Origin: CAVONV01 sp963697355
Lineage (GTDB): Bacteria; Acidobacteriota; Vicinamibacteria; Marinacidobacterales; DATDRI01
Reading direction: 5' to 3'
NCBI GenBank assembly: GCA_963697355.1
Contig: CAVONV010000020.1
Span: 1-7,336 of the forward strand
Length of the DNA stretch: 7,336 nucleotides
The number at the start of each line of letters is the position of its first letter. Within the stretch, counting starts at the first letter, position 1. The position numbers were made by a program, and so were the translations under genes. Below the pieces are notes generated by a model that saw nothing but the letters and a program-made list of their open reading frames with translations, was not told where the DNA came from and searched no databases. Positions 1 to 5,386 of this stretch are shown here, one piece after another.

Positions 1-264
1 CTGTTGATGGCCGGCACCAAGAACACCACCCGTTTCCGAATGACGGAGTCCTTACGCCGACTCCCGGTTGCCTTGGGCGGCCGACCGCTATCGAGTTTCC
101 TATTATTTCCGCTGATCCAGACGATGGCCGAAGATGGCGTTTTGACAACCCTACTGCCCCTTTACTTTTGCTCGTTGTCCCGTGCGGCGCCAGCTCCGAC
201 CTGAATCCATCTTTCGCACCGTACGCGGCGTTCGGTAATGAATGAGTCAGTCTGATACCCGTCT
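1..264. other. Left-edge stretch, no supported gene
   Basis: Two plus-strand frames are open from the left edge. One runs from the edge to a TGA at 202-204 and includes ATG codons at 4 and 7. The other runs without a stop from base 3 to a TGA at 237-239. Neither product resembles a family I know, they overlap in different frames, and no Shine-Dalgarno sequence is visible. Either could be the 3' end of a gene starting outside the window, or a decayed gene. The base composition is GC-rich, unlike the AT-rich toxin-antitoxin genes that follow. Confidence 0.3.
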
Positions 265-301
265 TATATTGTTGATCATGAAAATATCATACAATATATG
301 A
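265..301 (+). promoter_or_regulatory. Operator/promoter-like inverted repeat upstream of the RHH antitoxin
   Basis: TATATTGT at 265-272 is the exact reverse complement of ACAATATA at 291-298. Nested inside or overlapping are ATGA (278-281)/TCAT (287-290) and TCATA (287-291)/TATGA (297-301). The left arm contains TATATT, a possible -10 element that would give a leader of about 40 bases covering the inverted repeat. No convincing -35 is seen. Ribbon-helix-helix antitoxins usually repress their own operon by binding such palindromes, so this is the expected place and form of an autoregulatory operator. That role is inferred; the repeat itself is seen directly. Confidence 0.5.
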
Positions 302-314
302 TGAAGGTGACAAT

Positions 315-548
315 ATGGTTAGAAAAACAGTGGCCTTTGATGAGGGACTCGTCCGGGATCTGAACATTCTTGCGCGAAAAGAACAGCGTGATTTTTCCGG
401 GGCAGCGCGATATGCGCTACGAAGAGGCTCTCTTGTCGGTGATCGGGATAAATCGAGGCTGACGGTTGAGGAAATCAAAAACATACTCGAAGCCAAAGTC
501 GACTATGAAATGGGGAGTGTGTCGACATTGAATCTGAAAGACGTCTAG
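315..548 (+). CDS. Ribbon-helix-helix antitoxin of a type II TA pair
   Basis: This 77-residue protein has the ribbon-helix-helix pattern of small antitoxins. A short N-terminal strand (RKTVAFDEGLV, about residues 3-13) is followed by a helix rich in Lys/Arg, a turn, and a second helix (about 28-38, FSGAARYALRRG). An acidic/hydrophobic C-terminal tail follows, of the kind that wraps the toxin. Such proteins dimerise, bind an operator in their own promoter and neutralise the partner toxin. AAGGTGA at 304-310 lies 4 bases ahead of the ATG and supports this start. The TAG stop directly abuts the ATG of the RelE/ParE-type frame, so the two are translated together. The gene is AT-richer than the genes to the right, which suggests acquisition from elsewhere. 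The RHH assignment comes from pattern reading, not a database hit. Confidence 0.75.
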   Translation: MVRKTVAFDEGLVRDLNILARKEQRDFSGAARYALRRGSLVGDRDKSRLTVEEIKNILEAKVDYEMGSVSTLNLKDV

Positions 549-807
549 ATGAAGCTCGTTGAAACCTCAAAATTCAAAAAACTGAGGAAAAGGATCGTAT
601 CGGCTCTATGAGAAAGCAGCATTGAAGAAAGCCGTAGCTAAGATAATGGACGATCCTGAGGCGGTAAAACTCCTCAAAGGAGAATTTCGAGACTTACGAT
701 CTTTCAGGTATTCAGTGAAGGGTCAAAGCAGGAGGCTAATCTACAAAACTGAAAAAACCACTGTCATCCTATTCTCTTTTGGTCCAAGAGAAGGAATCTA
801 CAAATAG
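549..807 (+). pseudogene. RelE/ParE-family toxin, broken by a +1 frameshift
   Basis: The ATG at 549 opens a frame reading MKLVETSKFKKLRKRIVSAL that stops at a TGA (609-611). The rest of the protein continues in the next frame from about 607 (YEKAALKKAVAKIMDDPEA...) to the stop at 805-807. The stretch is 259 bases, one more than a multiple of three. Removing a single base near 603-606 restores an 85-residue protein, the normal RelE/ParE length. Family marks are the basic N-terminal helix, the L-K-G-E-F-R-D-L-R-S-F-R-Y core and the C-terminal R-R-L-I-Y-K...F-S-F-G-P-R-E-G-I-Y-K. Intact relatives are ribosome-dependent mRNases (RelE) or gyrase poisons (ParE); which one applies here is not visible. 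It abuts the antitoxin with no gap. Possible explanations are genuine inactivation, a sequencing error, or, less likely, recoding. A TTG at 622 could start a 61-residue fragment, but that is probably not a real gene. Confidence 0.75.
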
Positions 808-826
808 GGTTTTGCCGCTATTCATT

Positions 827-952
827 CTACTCCGGGAGGTTCATGCGGCGCAGGATGTTTTCGATGCGCGGGTCGGAACACAGGCTGTCGCAAGCCGGCA
901 AACCTAAATGAGGAATGATCGGGACATTCAGATCCAAGCCTTTTTCCAACCA
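827..952 (-). pseudogene. C-terminal relic of a TPR/protein-kinase-type protein
   Basis: On the minus strand, a frame running from about 952 to a TAG at 829-827 reads WLEKGLDLNVPII..., then SDPRIENILRRMNLPE and stop. W-L-E-K followed by a C-terminal S-D-P-R-(F/I)-x-x-(L/I)-L-R-R-M-x-L-P is the usual end of TPR-containing serine/threonine kinases and TolB/adenylate-cyclase-like proteins of soil bacteria. Only about 42 codons remain, and nothing upstream in the frame looks like TPR repeats. It joins the AlbA_2 relic in a shifted frame. The family call rests on recall of this tail pattern. Confidence 0.4.
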
Positions 953-995
953 CACACCACTCCTCGCCCAGGTCGACACCGCCGCCGGGTGGTCG

Positions 996-1104
996 ATTTG
1001 CGAACGCGACGATCGTCCGGAGCGCCCCGTCGGGAGCGGAGAGATCGCGCTTGAACTCCAGCGTCTTACCCTCCGAGCGTTTCAGCAGATCGACCAGGTC
1101 CATG
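996..1104 (-). pseudogene. N-terminal relic of an AlbA_2 (Schlafen/RecG-like) DNA-binding protein
   Basis: From the ATG at 1104-1102 the minus strand reads MDLVDLLKRSEGKTLEFKRD, then a stretch ending A-L-R-T-I-V-A-F-A-N. This is the start of the AlbA_2 domain (E-G-x-x-x-E-F-K ... I-x-A-F-A-N), which normally continues with an A-G-G-x-L-x-x-G-V-x-D segment. Here the match ends at A-F-A-N and the frame runs into unrelated residues (RPPGGGVDLGEEW), then past the TPR-type relic out of frame to a TGA at 824-822. Only about 36 of the usual several hundred residues survive. AlbA_2 proteins are putative nucleic-acid-binding regulators, often near defence genes. A promoter-like sequence lies just upstream at 1142-1113. 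The fragment is probably non-functional. Confidence 0.6.
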
Positions 1105-1112
1105 TACTCGGA

Positions 1113-1142
1113 AGTATACTCAGAAGTGAAAAACCGCGTCAA
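1113..1142 (-). promoter_or_regulatory. Promoter of the AlbA_2 relic, probably leaderless
   Basis: Read on the minus strand, TTGACG (1142-1137) is followed after 18 bases by TATACT (1118-1113). The ATG of the AlbA_2 relic comes 8 bases after TATACT, so a transcript would start at or within a few bases of the start codon. No Shine-Dalgarno sequence is present. The -10 lies inside an imperfect 12-bp tandem duplication (1105-1128), where the sequence ACTTC(T/C)GAGTA(T/C) occurs twice. Confidence 0.5.
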
Positions 1143-1210
1143 GCTTCCGAGCTGGCCGCCGTTGTCCAGGCGCTTGGTCTGGCAGCCACGAGTCACCAAA
1201 TCATGACAGC

Positions 1211-1227
1211 GTTACTGAAACAGTAAC
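1211..1227. repeat. 17-bp palindrome GTTAC-N7-GTAAC, distal copy
   Basis: GTTACTG and CAGTAAC form perfect 7-bp arms around AAA. The outer GTTAC-N7-GTAAC, including the preceding AGC, is identical in half-sites and spacing to the palindrome at 5388-5404 in the AbiE control region. It lies about 70 bases upstream of the AlbA_2 promoter. There is no T-tract, so it is not an intrinsic terminator. A protein-binding site is the better guess. Confidence 0.45.
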
Positions 1228-1568
1228 CACTGGCGTATCTCGCAACCCCGTCTCGCCCGAGGACCGCGTCCGATGCGCCAAACTCCAATGGGCTGCAGAA
1301 AGGGCAGGGAAGAGCATGCACGCGTTGTCGCGATCGCACTCGAAGCCGTCCGGCAAGCCGTCGAGCGTGAAGTGCGAAAGTATATCGGATGAGCTGCGAA
1401 TTCGAGGGGAGCAACAGCGACGGGCAGGGGTGTCCAGGACTCGATTTTTCGGCGCTACGACACCGAAACGAGAAGCCGCTGGACCATGAAAAGTCATGGC
1501 GCCGGCCGCCACACAGGTTCGTACCGCCTCAGAATAAGCCCATCTTGATGAAACGCGGGCTGCGATGG
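1228..1568. other. No supported gene; possible decayed reading frame
   Basis: Several overlapping open frames on both strands show no family resemblance. One plus-strand frame is stop-free from about 1193 to a TGA at 1487-1489 and reads ...LQWAAERAGKSM around 1290-1320. Near 1320 the neighbouring frame takes over with a protein-like helix, RVVAIALEAVRQAVEREVRK, and stops at a TGA (1390-1392). Together these could be a frameshifted small gene, but no start codon or Shine-Dalgarno sequence supports it. I see nothing else here. Confidence 0.25.
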
Positions 1569-1599
1569 CTACTCAAGATTTTGCAGCTCCTGGAAGACC

Positions 1600-1746
1600 T
1601 TATCGTTGAATCCGATATGGATCTCGAGAAAAGTGGTGGGGCGGTTGCGTCTGAGTGTTGATTGCGGTCACCATCAACGGCGAGCACAGGAGGGCCGCCG
1701 CCACCGGGCAGACGACACTGCGTAATCTCATTTGCTTGTCCATCAT
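1600..1746 (-). CDS. Short signal-peptide ORF, probably the stump of an exported protein
   Basis: The ATG at 1746-1744 (a second ATG follows directly) opens a 48-residue frame. It has a positively charged start (MMDKQMRLRS), a hydrophobic core of about 18 residues ending in M-V-T-A, and a short polar tail: a normal Sec signal peptide with almost no mature protein. In the adjacent minus-strand frame, a further protein-like stretch reads FLEIHIGFNDKVFQELQNLE and ends at a TAG (1571-1569). A frameshift near 1640 would join the two. A GAGGAG motif lies about 18 bases ahead of the ATG, rather far for a ribosome site. I do not recognise the family. It may be a genuine small exported peptide, a broken gene, or chance. 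Confidence 0.35.
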   Translation of the reverse strand: MMDKQMRLRSVVCPVAAALLCSPLMVTAINTQTQPPHHFSRDPYRIQR

Positions 1747-2126
1747 AGCTGTCCAGAAGATATTCTCCTCGGCCCTTCTACCGAATTAGTAGGCATTCGA
1801 TGGAGAAAGTTCCGACTCGAAGGGAAGGCAGTGAGCGTTTTGGCCAGGCGACTTCGGAAGGATCTACGAAACTTGAGACACCTATGACCATGAGCTTTTC
1901 CGTGGACGTACGCTTTGAGGTAACCTCAATGGTTGCCGTGTCACACCGGCTCACACGACGGTCTACCGAGAGTCAGGTGTTTGGCCTATGGCACCTTGGG
2001 TTGGAATCAGAACCACCGGGATCGCTATATAGTCTTCTGTGGGACAGTCACTCGAGCGCATCGACTCGCTCCAATCTGTCGAAGTTCGGTCTGTCAAGGC
2101 AACACGCTCCTGGAGGCATTCGAAGA
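1747..2126. other. Gene-free stretch upstream of the lipoprotein
   Basis: The frame of the lipoprotein is open back to an ATG at 1800. That 109-residue extension has no recognisable domain and would bury the lipoprotein signal inside the protein, so I treat it as non-coding. TTGGAA (2001-2006) and CTATAT (2025-2030), 18 bases apart, are a weak promoter candidate for the lipoprotein. Nothing else is evident. Confidence 0.35.
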
Positions 2127-2849
2127 ATGACAATGAAAACCATTTTAGTTACGCACCTTTTCATTCTCTTAGTAGGACTTCTTGCTTGTGACAACGAGGC
2201 CACCGATCCCAACGAGCCTCTGAGCGCCCGCGTGGATTTCTCCACCGGTCAGCACGGTTGGACGGCCGGCTTCGCGGACTACCCAGTGGGAGAAGATGAC
2301 TTCTACGAGCTCGAGTCCGACTATCGGGCTCTACCGGCCCCGCTCGACACGTCTCGGCGCGCACTCTACATATCAGGCAACAACCACAGCGATGACCTCT
2401 TCATGTTCTGGAAAGGCCAGATCGTGGGTCTCGCTCCGAATACGAGCTACCGGGTTCGCTTCGAGGTCGAGTTTGCCACGAACGCTCCCGCCGGTTGCGT
2501 CGGCGTTGGAGGTTCGCCGGGTGAGAGCGTCTGGGTCAAAGCGGGAGCCTCACAAGCCGAGCCCGAGGCGGTGGACGTGGGCGGCTTCTTCCAGATGAGC
2601 ATCGACAAGGGAAACCAGGCCATCGGGGGCGAGAAAGCTCTGGTCCTAGGAGATGTGGCGAGTTCGCAAACTTGCGGGCAAGGGCAACCCCAATGGGAGA
2701 TCAAGCAGCTTACGAGCGGTGCCGAGACGATCACGGTCACGGCGGTTGGTGACGGACGGGTTTGGCTCCTCATGGGAACCGATTCCGGCTTCGAAGCGAC
2801 CACCAGCCTCTACTACACTCGGCTCCTAGCGACGTTCGAGCCGACATAG
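2127..2849 (+). CDS. Conserved hypothetical lipoprotein
   Basis: This is a complete 240-residue protein. Residues 1-20 form a lipoprotein signal peptide: MTMK, then a hydrophobic run, then the lipobox L-L-A-C with Cys21 as the expected lipidated residue. The mature part reads like one beta-rich domain. It opens with D-F-S-T-G-x-x-G-W-T-A-G-F-A-D-Y, and carries I-S-G-N-N-H-S-D-D-L-F-M-F-W-K (about 82-96), L-x-P-N-T-S-Y-R-V-R-F-E-V-E-F (an extracellular beta-sandwich-like strand), G-V-G-G-S-P-G and a closing W-L-L-M-G-T-D-S-G-F-E. I recall similar secreted proteins annotated only as hypothetical and know no function. GGAGG at 2112-2116, ten bases ahead, supports the ATG at 2127; the ATG at 2133 is an alternative. 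It stands alone, with decayed sequence on both sides and no clear terminator after it. It is likely anchored to a membrane facing the periplasm or cell surface. Confidence 0.8.
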   Translation: MTMKTILVTHLFILLVGLLACDNEATDPNEPLSARVDFSTGQHGWTAGFADYPVGEDDFYELESDYRALPAPLDTSRRALYISGNNHSDDLFMFWKGQIVGLAPNTSYRVRFEVEFATNAPAGCVGVGGSPGESVWVKAGASQAEPEAVDVGGFFQMSIDKGNQAIGGEKALVLGDVASSQTCGQGQPQWEIKQLTSGAETITVTAVGDGRVWLLMGTDSGFEATTSLYYTRLLATFEPT

Positions 2850-3132
2850 AGAAAGCGGGAAGCTCTCGGTACAGACCAGTTGAGGTAACTGGGCCTATTG
2901 CGCTGACTGGAAATGGACAGAAGAAAGAGAAAGGGGCTCCTGGAAGAGTTCCAGTCCTTATTGCCGTCAGTGCAACAATGTTGCGCTTGCCGGTGTTTTG
3001 GATGGGCTCGAACGATTGGACGACCTCATCCAGACCGAGTCACCATACCGGATGAGCTCGCCTCGCGATACAGCTGCTTTTTGACATCAGATTCATTTGG
3101 TCGCGGCGGAACCTGTTGTGTAGAATGCCCGC
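2850..3132. other. Intergenic stretch before the MalT-like fragment
   Basis: The stretch contains part of a plus-strand frame starting with ATG at 2913 and ending at 3176 (87 codons). Its product is basic at the N-terminus and has several cysteines (CCACRC, later TCCVEC). It overlaps the MalT-like start by about 40 bases, has no proper Shine-Dalgarno sequence, and matches no family I know, so I do not call it a gene. TTGACA occurs at 3081-3086 without a -10 at normal distance. No convincing terminator for the lipoprotein is visible. Confidence 0.3.
3097..3126 (+). promoter_or_regulatory. Promoter of the MalT-like gene, leaderless type
   Basis: TAGAAT (3121-3126) is a good -10 hexamer and ends six bases before the GTG at 3133, so transcription would begin at about the G of the start codon. 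TTGGTC (3097-3102), 18 bases upstream, is a weak -35. No Shine-Dalgarno sequence precedes the GTG. The layout matches leaderless genes of many GC-rich bacteria. Confidence 0.45.
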
Positions 3133-3939
3133 GTGGGGGCGCAACAAAAACGGCTGTCGGGCGTGTCCGACGTTGACTGGCAAAGCTTGCCGATCATCCG
3201 CACCAAGCTTCGTCGACCCCGGCTAGCCGCGGACTTGGTGACTCGCCCTCGTCTGCTCGAGCTCTTGGACAAGCCCCTCGAGGAGCCGCTGACCCTGGTT
3301 TCGGCACCCGCCGGCTACGGTAAGACCATGCTCGTCAGCCAATGGGCCGAAAGGCAAGAGCTTCCCTGTGCGTGGTTGTCGCTCGACGAGAGCGATAGTG
3401 AGCTGGAGCTCTTTCTAACTTACGCAATCTCCGCCATCAAAACCGTGGCGCCCGACGCTTGCCCCACCACCTGGAAGCTGTTGGGAGCGGACCGTCTACC
3501 GCCTACAAAGGTGATAGGCGGGCACCTCATCAACGAACTGGATTCCATCGATTCGCCGTTCGTCCTCATACTGGACGATTACCATCGCATTGGAGCGTCG
3601 TCGCCCGTCCACGAGCTTCTCGAGCTCGTTGTGAAGAACCGGCCGCGGTCCCTGCACCTCGTGATCGCCGCCCGCCACGATCCACCTCTACCGGTGGCAT
3701 TGTTGTGGGGGGACCGCCGGCCTACAAGCGTACGGCTGGAGGACTTGCCCGCGTCTGCCATAGCTTCAGCACTGAAAGCTGACGTAGGAGCTCACCATCG
3801 AACGGTGTTGCGGCGAGACGGCAGAGGTCGTAGAGATTCCGCACCTTCACCCGCTGAAACGCGGCGCGCACCTTCTCGGCGAGCATCTCGATGGTTTCCA
3901 TCGCGGGCACCTCGAAGAACTCGACCTCGAGGTAATTGA
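3133..3939 (+). pseudogene. 5' fragment of a MalT/LuxR-type STAND ATPase regulator
   Basis: Residues 1-205 (3133-3747) match the N-terminal ATPase domain of large MalT-like (LAL) LuxR transcription activators. The usual entry P-I-I-R-T-K-L-R-R-P-R-L is at 20-31. Walker A (APAGYGKT) is at 58-65, then A-W-L-S-L-D-E-S-D at 80-88. A Walker B strand, V-L-I-L-D-D-Y-H-R-I, is at 144-153, and the strand L-V-I-A-A-R-H-D-P-P-L-P at 176-187. Intact proteins have about 850-900 residues, with a TPR-like sensor region and a C-terminal LuxR helix-turn-helix; all of that is missing. After L205 the frame continues to a stop at 3937-3939, but those 63 codons are merely antisense to the AbiEii gene. The GTG at 3133 fits the promoter. 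Without its DNA-binding end it cannot act as a regulator, so I call it a truncated relic. Confidence 0.8.
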
Positions 3940-4393
3940 AGTACGACTGGTGCTGCATGGCCTTCGGTAGGACCGGCAGCGTCGGCCGCTCCCGCAGGCT
4001 CACCTGCAGCCGAAACCGGCCGGCGTCGTTCCAGCTATGCGTGTAGAGGACATCGCCGCCGAAGGATGTGTCGTTCTCGGTCTTGTAGTACTCGTCGAAG
4101 GTGAACGTGATGCCGTAGTACTCGCGGTTGAAGACCTCGACGATCTCCGTAAGGACATCGTCATCGGGCCTGTCGGTGTCAAGAGTGAAGTCGAGGTCCT
4201 CGGAGAAGCGACCGGTGGAACCGAAGACGAGCTTACGCAAGCACGTGCCGCCTTTGAATGCCAGATGGTCCATCACGCCGACGTCTAGAAGCGCGCTGAG
4301 CGCGTAAGTCAGCACGATGTCCCGCTCGGCGACGAGCTTGTCACGGAGCCCGCTGTTGCGCGCGTAGAGGTCGACGAACTTGTCTTCGATCAC
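3722..4393 (-). CDS. abiEii: AbiEii-type nucleotidyltransferase toxin, C-terminally truncated
   Basis: AbiEii is the toxin of the type IV AbiE toxin-antitoxin/abortive-infection systems. It is a DNA polymerase beta-like nucleotidyltransferase; related MenT toxins modify tRNA 3' ends. Visible motifs are GGTCLRK (48-54) and RFSEDLDF (62-69), which form the metal-binding active site, and E-K-V-R-A...Q-R (173-181). R-N-L-Y-D-L follows (185-190), where relatives have R-D-L: an Asn replaces the first Asp. The GTG at 4393 overlaps the TGA of abiEi by 4 bases (GTGA), and GAGGGAG lies about 8 bases upstream. That makes it a better start than the in-frame ATG at 4519, which lies inside abiEi. The protein has 223 residues against about 290 usual. 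After L-K-L-W-Q (209-213) the match ends near 3755, 8 bases from where the MalT-like fragment ends. The frame closes with ten unrelated residues. The active-site half is present, but activity is doubtful. Confidence 0.85.
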   Translation of the reverse strand: MIEDKFVDLYARNSGLRDKLVAERDIVLTYALSALLDVGVMDHLAFKGGTCLRKLVFGSTGRFSEDLDFTLDTDRPDDDVLTEIVEVFNREYYGITFTFDEYYKTENDTSFGGDVLYTHSWNDAGRFRLQVSLRERPTLPVLPKAMQHQSYFNYLEVEFFEVPAMETIEMLAEKVRAAFQRVKVRNLYDLCRLAATPFDGELLRQLSVLKLWQTRASPPAVRL

Positions 4394-5250
4394 GAGGCCG
4401 ACTCCCTCTTTGAGAAGACCACGCGGCGACGGGCCTTCTCGTTCGTCGACGAGAGCACATCGCGCGGGACGTTTTCGATCACGTTCCACGGTCGGACGAG
4501 CTTGCCGGAGGATCCCCACCTGCGGCGCGAACCGAGCTGGATCTTGCTCTTCGGGCGTACCAGCTCGAGTAATGAATTCCGCACACGGTCGGGAAGCTCA
4601 GCCCCATGCAGGTCAACGAAGTAGCCCAGGCGCTGAACCAACGCAGACGAGCCCCACTTTCGCACGAGACGGATGAGCTCATCCCAGGAAACCTTGGCGG
4701 CCGCCCGCGCGACGATCCGTGAGACCTCACCGATACCGCCCGCGTACCGAGGACGATCGATGGCATCGAGCACGGCACGCTCGGCCGTAGCCATCTGGAC
4801 GGGATGTCCGAGCACCACGAACTCTTGGAAGCCGAAGAACCACTGCTGCGGGACGTGGACGAAAACGTAGCGCTTGTCGCGGATGGTTTCTGGCCGACGA
4901 TGCTCCTGGCAAGCCAGGTAGACCTCCGAGAAGACCTGCTCGGTAAGCCCGTGGTGCATGCATGCAGTGCCGAAGGAGTAGAAGTATGGAGAGACCAGCA
5001 CGGCCCCGGCAGTGAGAGGATTCGTGTCGGCCACGCCCTCGCGGCCACGCTCCGCGGGCACCAGCAGAAACAGTCCGGGACGGAGGCGCTCGAACCAGCC
5101 TTTTTTCACCAGTCCGTGAGCGAGCTTGCGGGCGTAGACCTCCGACACCCCGAGCGCTTGGCGCAACTCGACCAAGGTAATGGTCTTCTGGTTGCGCCAC
5201 TCGAGGTCAAGGACCACTTTGGCCTCGGTCTCGGAAAGCGTCCGCTCCAT
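4390..5250 (-). CDS. abiEi: AbiEi-type antitoxin/transcriptional regulator, left AbiE operon
   Basis: AbiEi proteins neutralise AbiEii without forming a stable complex with it (type IV) and repress their own operon. This 286-residue protein has the normal two-part layout. The N-terminal winged helix-turn-helix (about 10-65) contains L-R-Q-A-L-G-V-S-E-V-Y-A-R-K-L and ends in K-K-G-W-F-E-R-L-R-P-G-L-F-L-L. The C-terminal antitoxin domain includes G-T-A-C-M-H-H-G-L-T, T-A-E-R-A-V-L-D-A-I-D and V-Q-R-L-G-Y-F-V-D-L (205-214). The GAGGT at 5260-5256 is five bases ahead of the ATG. The 4-bp overlap with abiEii points to coupled translation. Two minus-strand promoter-like modules lie 80-175 bases upstream. 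It appears intact although its toxin is truncated, so it may persist as an orphan regulator or as protection against a related toxin. Confidence 0.87.
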   Translation of the reverse strand: MERTLSETEAKVVLDLEWRNQKTITLVELRQALGVSEVYARKLAHGLVKKGWFERLRPGLFLLVPAERGREGVADTNPLTAGAVLVSPYFYSFGTACMHHGLTEQVFSEVYLACQEHRRPETIRDKRYVFVHVPQQWFFGFQEFVVLGHPVQMATAERAVLDAIDRPRYAGGIGEVSRIVARAAAKVSWDELIRLVRKWGSSALVQRLGYFVDLHGAELPDRVRNSLLELVRPKSKIQLGSRRRWGSSGKLVRPWNVIENVPRDVLSSTNEKARRRVVFSKRESAS

Positions 5251-5329
5251 ATTAGACCTCGTACAGCTCGCGAACTTTAGAGCTCAGACCGCAACGGATT
5301 GACCTCCCTTAGTTGCATACTCGGCGATT

Positions 5330-5366
5330 CGTTACTCTTTTAATGACTATTAGCAGATTCTGCAAC
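5330..5366 (-). promoter_or_regulatory. Minus-strand promoter-like module, proximal copy
   Basis: Read on the minus strand, GTTGCAGAATC (5366-5356) is followed after 20 bases by GTAACG (5335-5330), a 37-bp unit. TTGCAG (5365-5360) can serve as -35 and TAAAAG (5342-5337), 17 bases on, as a weak -10. It would drive the left abiEi with a leader of about 80 bases. It is the second member of an imperfect duplication offset by exactly 57 bp from 5387-5423. Confidence 0.5.
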
Positions 5367-5386
5367 CGGATGCAAAACCTCTGAAG

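Noticed and set aside
915..1226. Plus-strand open frame of 103 codons
   Set aside because: It runs antisense to the AlbA_2 and TPR-type relics, has no family resemblance, and is explained by GC-rich codon bias on the opposite strand.
1211..1227. Intrinsic terminator or attenuator hairpin
   Set aside because: The hairpin is perfect but short and has no T-tract. The matching copy at 5388-5404 makes a protein-binding site more likely.
1800..2126. N-terminal extension of the lipoprotein frame to an ATG at 1800 (349 residues in total)
   Set aside because: It would place the signal peptide and lipobox in the middle of the protein. The ATG at 2127 has a good ribosome site and fits a standard lipoprotein.
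2850..2872. Intrinsic terminator after the lipoprotein (GAGA...TCTC)
   Set aside because: The stem is only about 4 bp and no T-run follows.
3740..3760. Insertion-sequence end at the MalT/AbiEii junction
   Set aside because: I see no terminal inverted repeat, target-site duplication or transposase on either side.
4394..4519. Longer start for the left AbiEii at 4519
   Set aside because: The extra residues are the shifted frame of abiEi. The GTG at 4393 gives a 4-bp overlap, a ribosome site and the family's usual N-terminus.
4804..5280. Plus-strand open frame of 158 codons
   Set aside because: It is antisense to the left abiEi and is a typical shadow frame.
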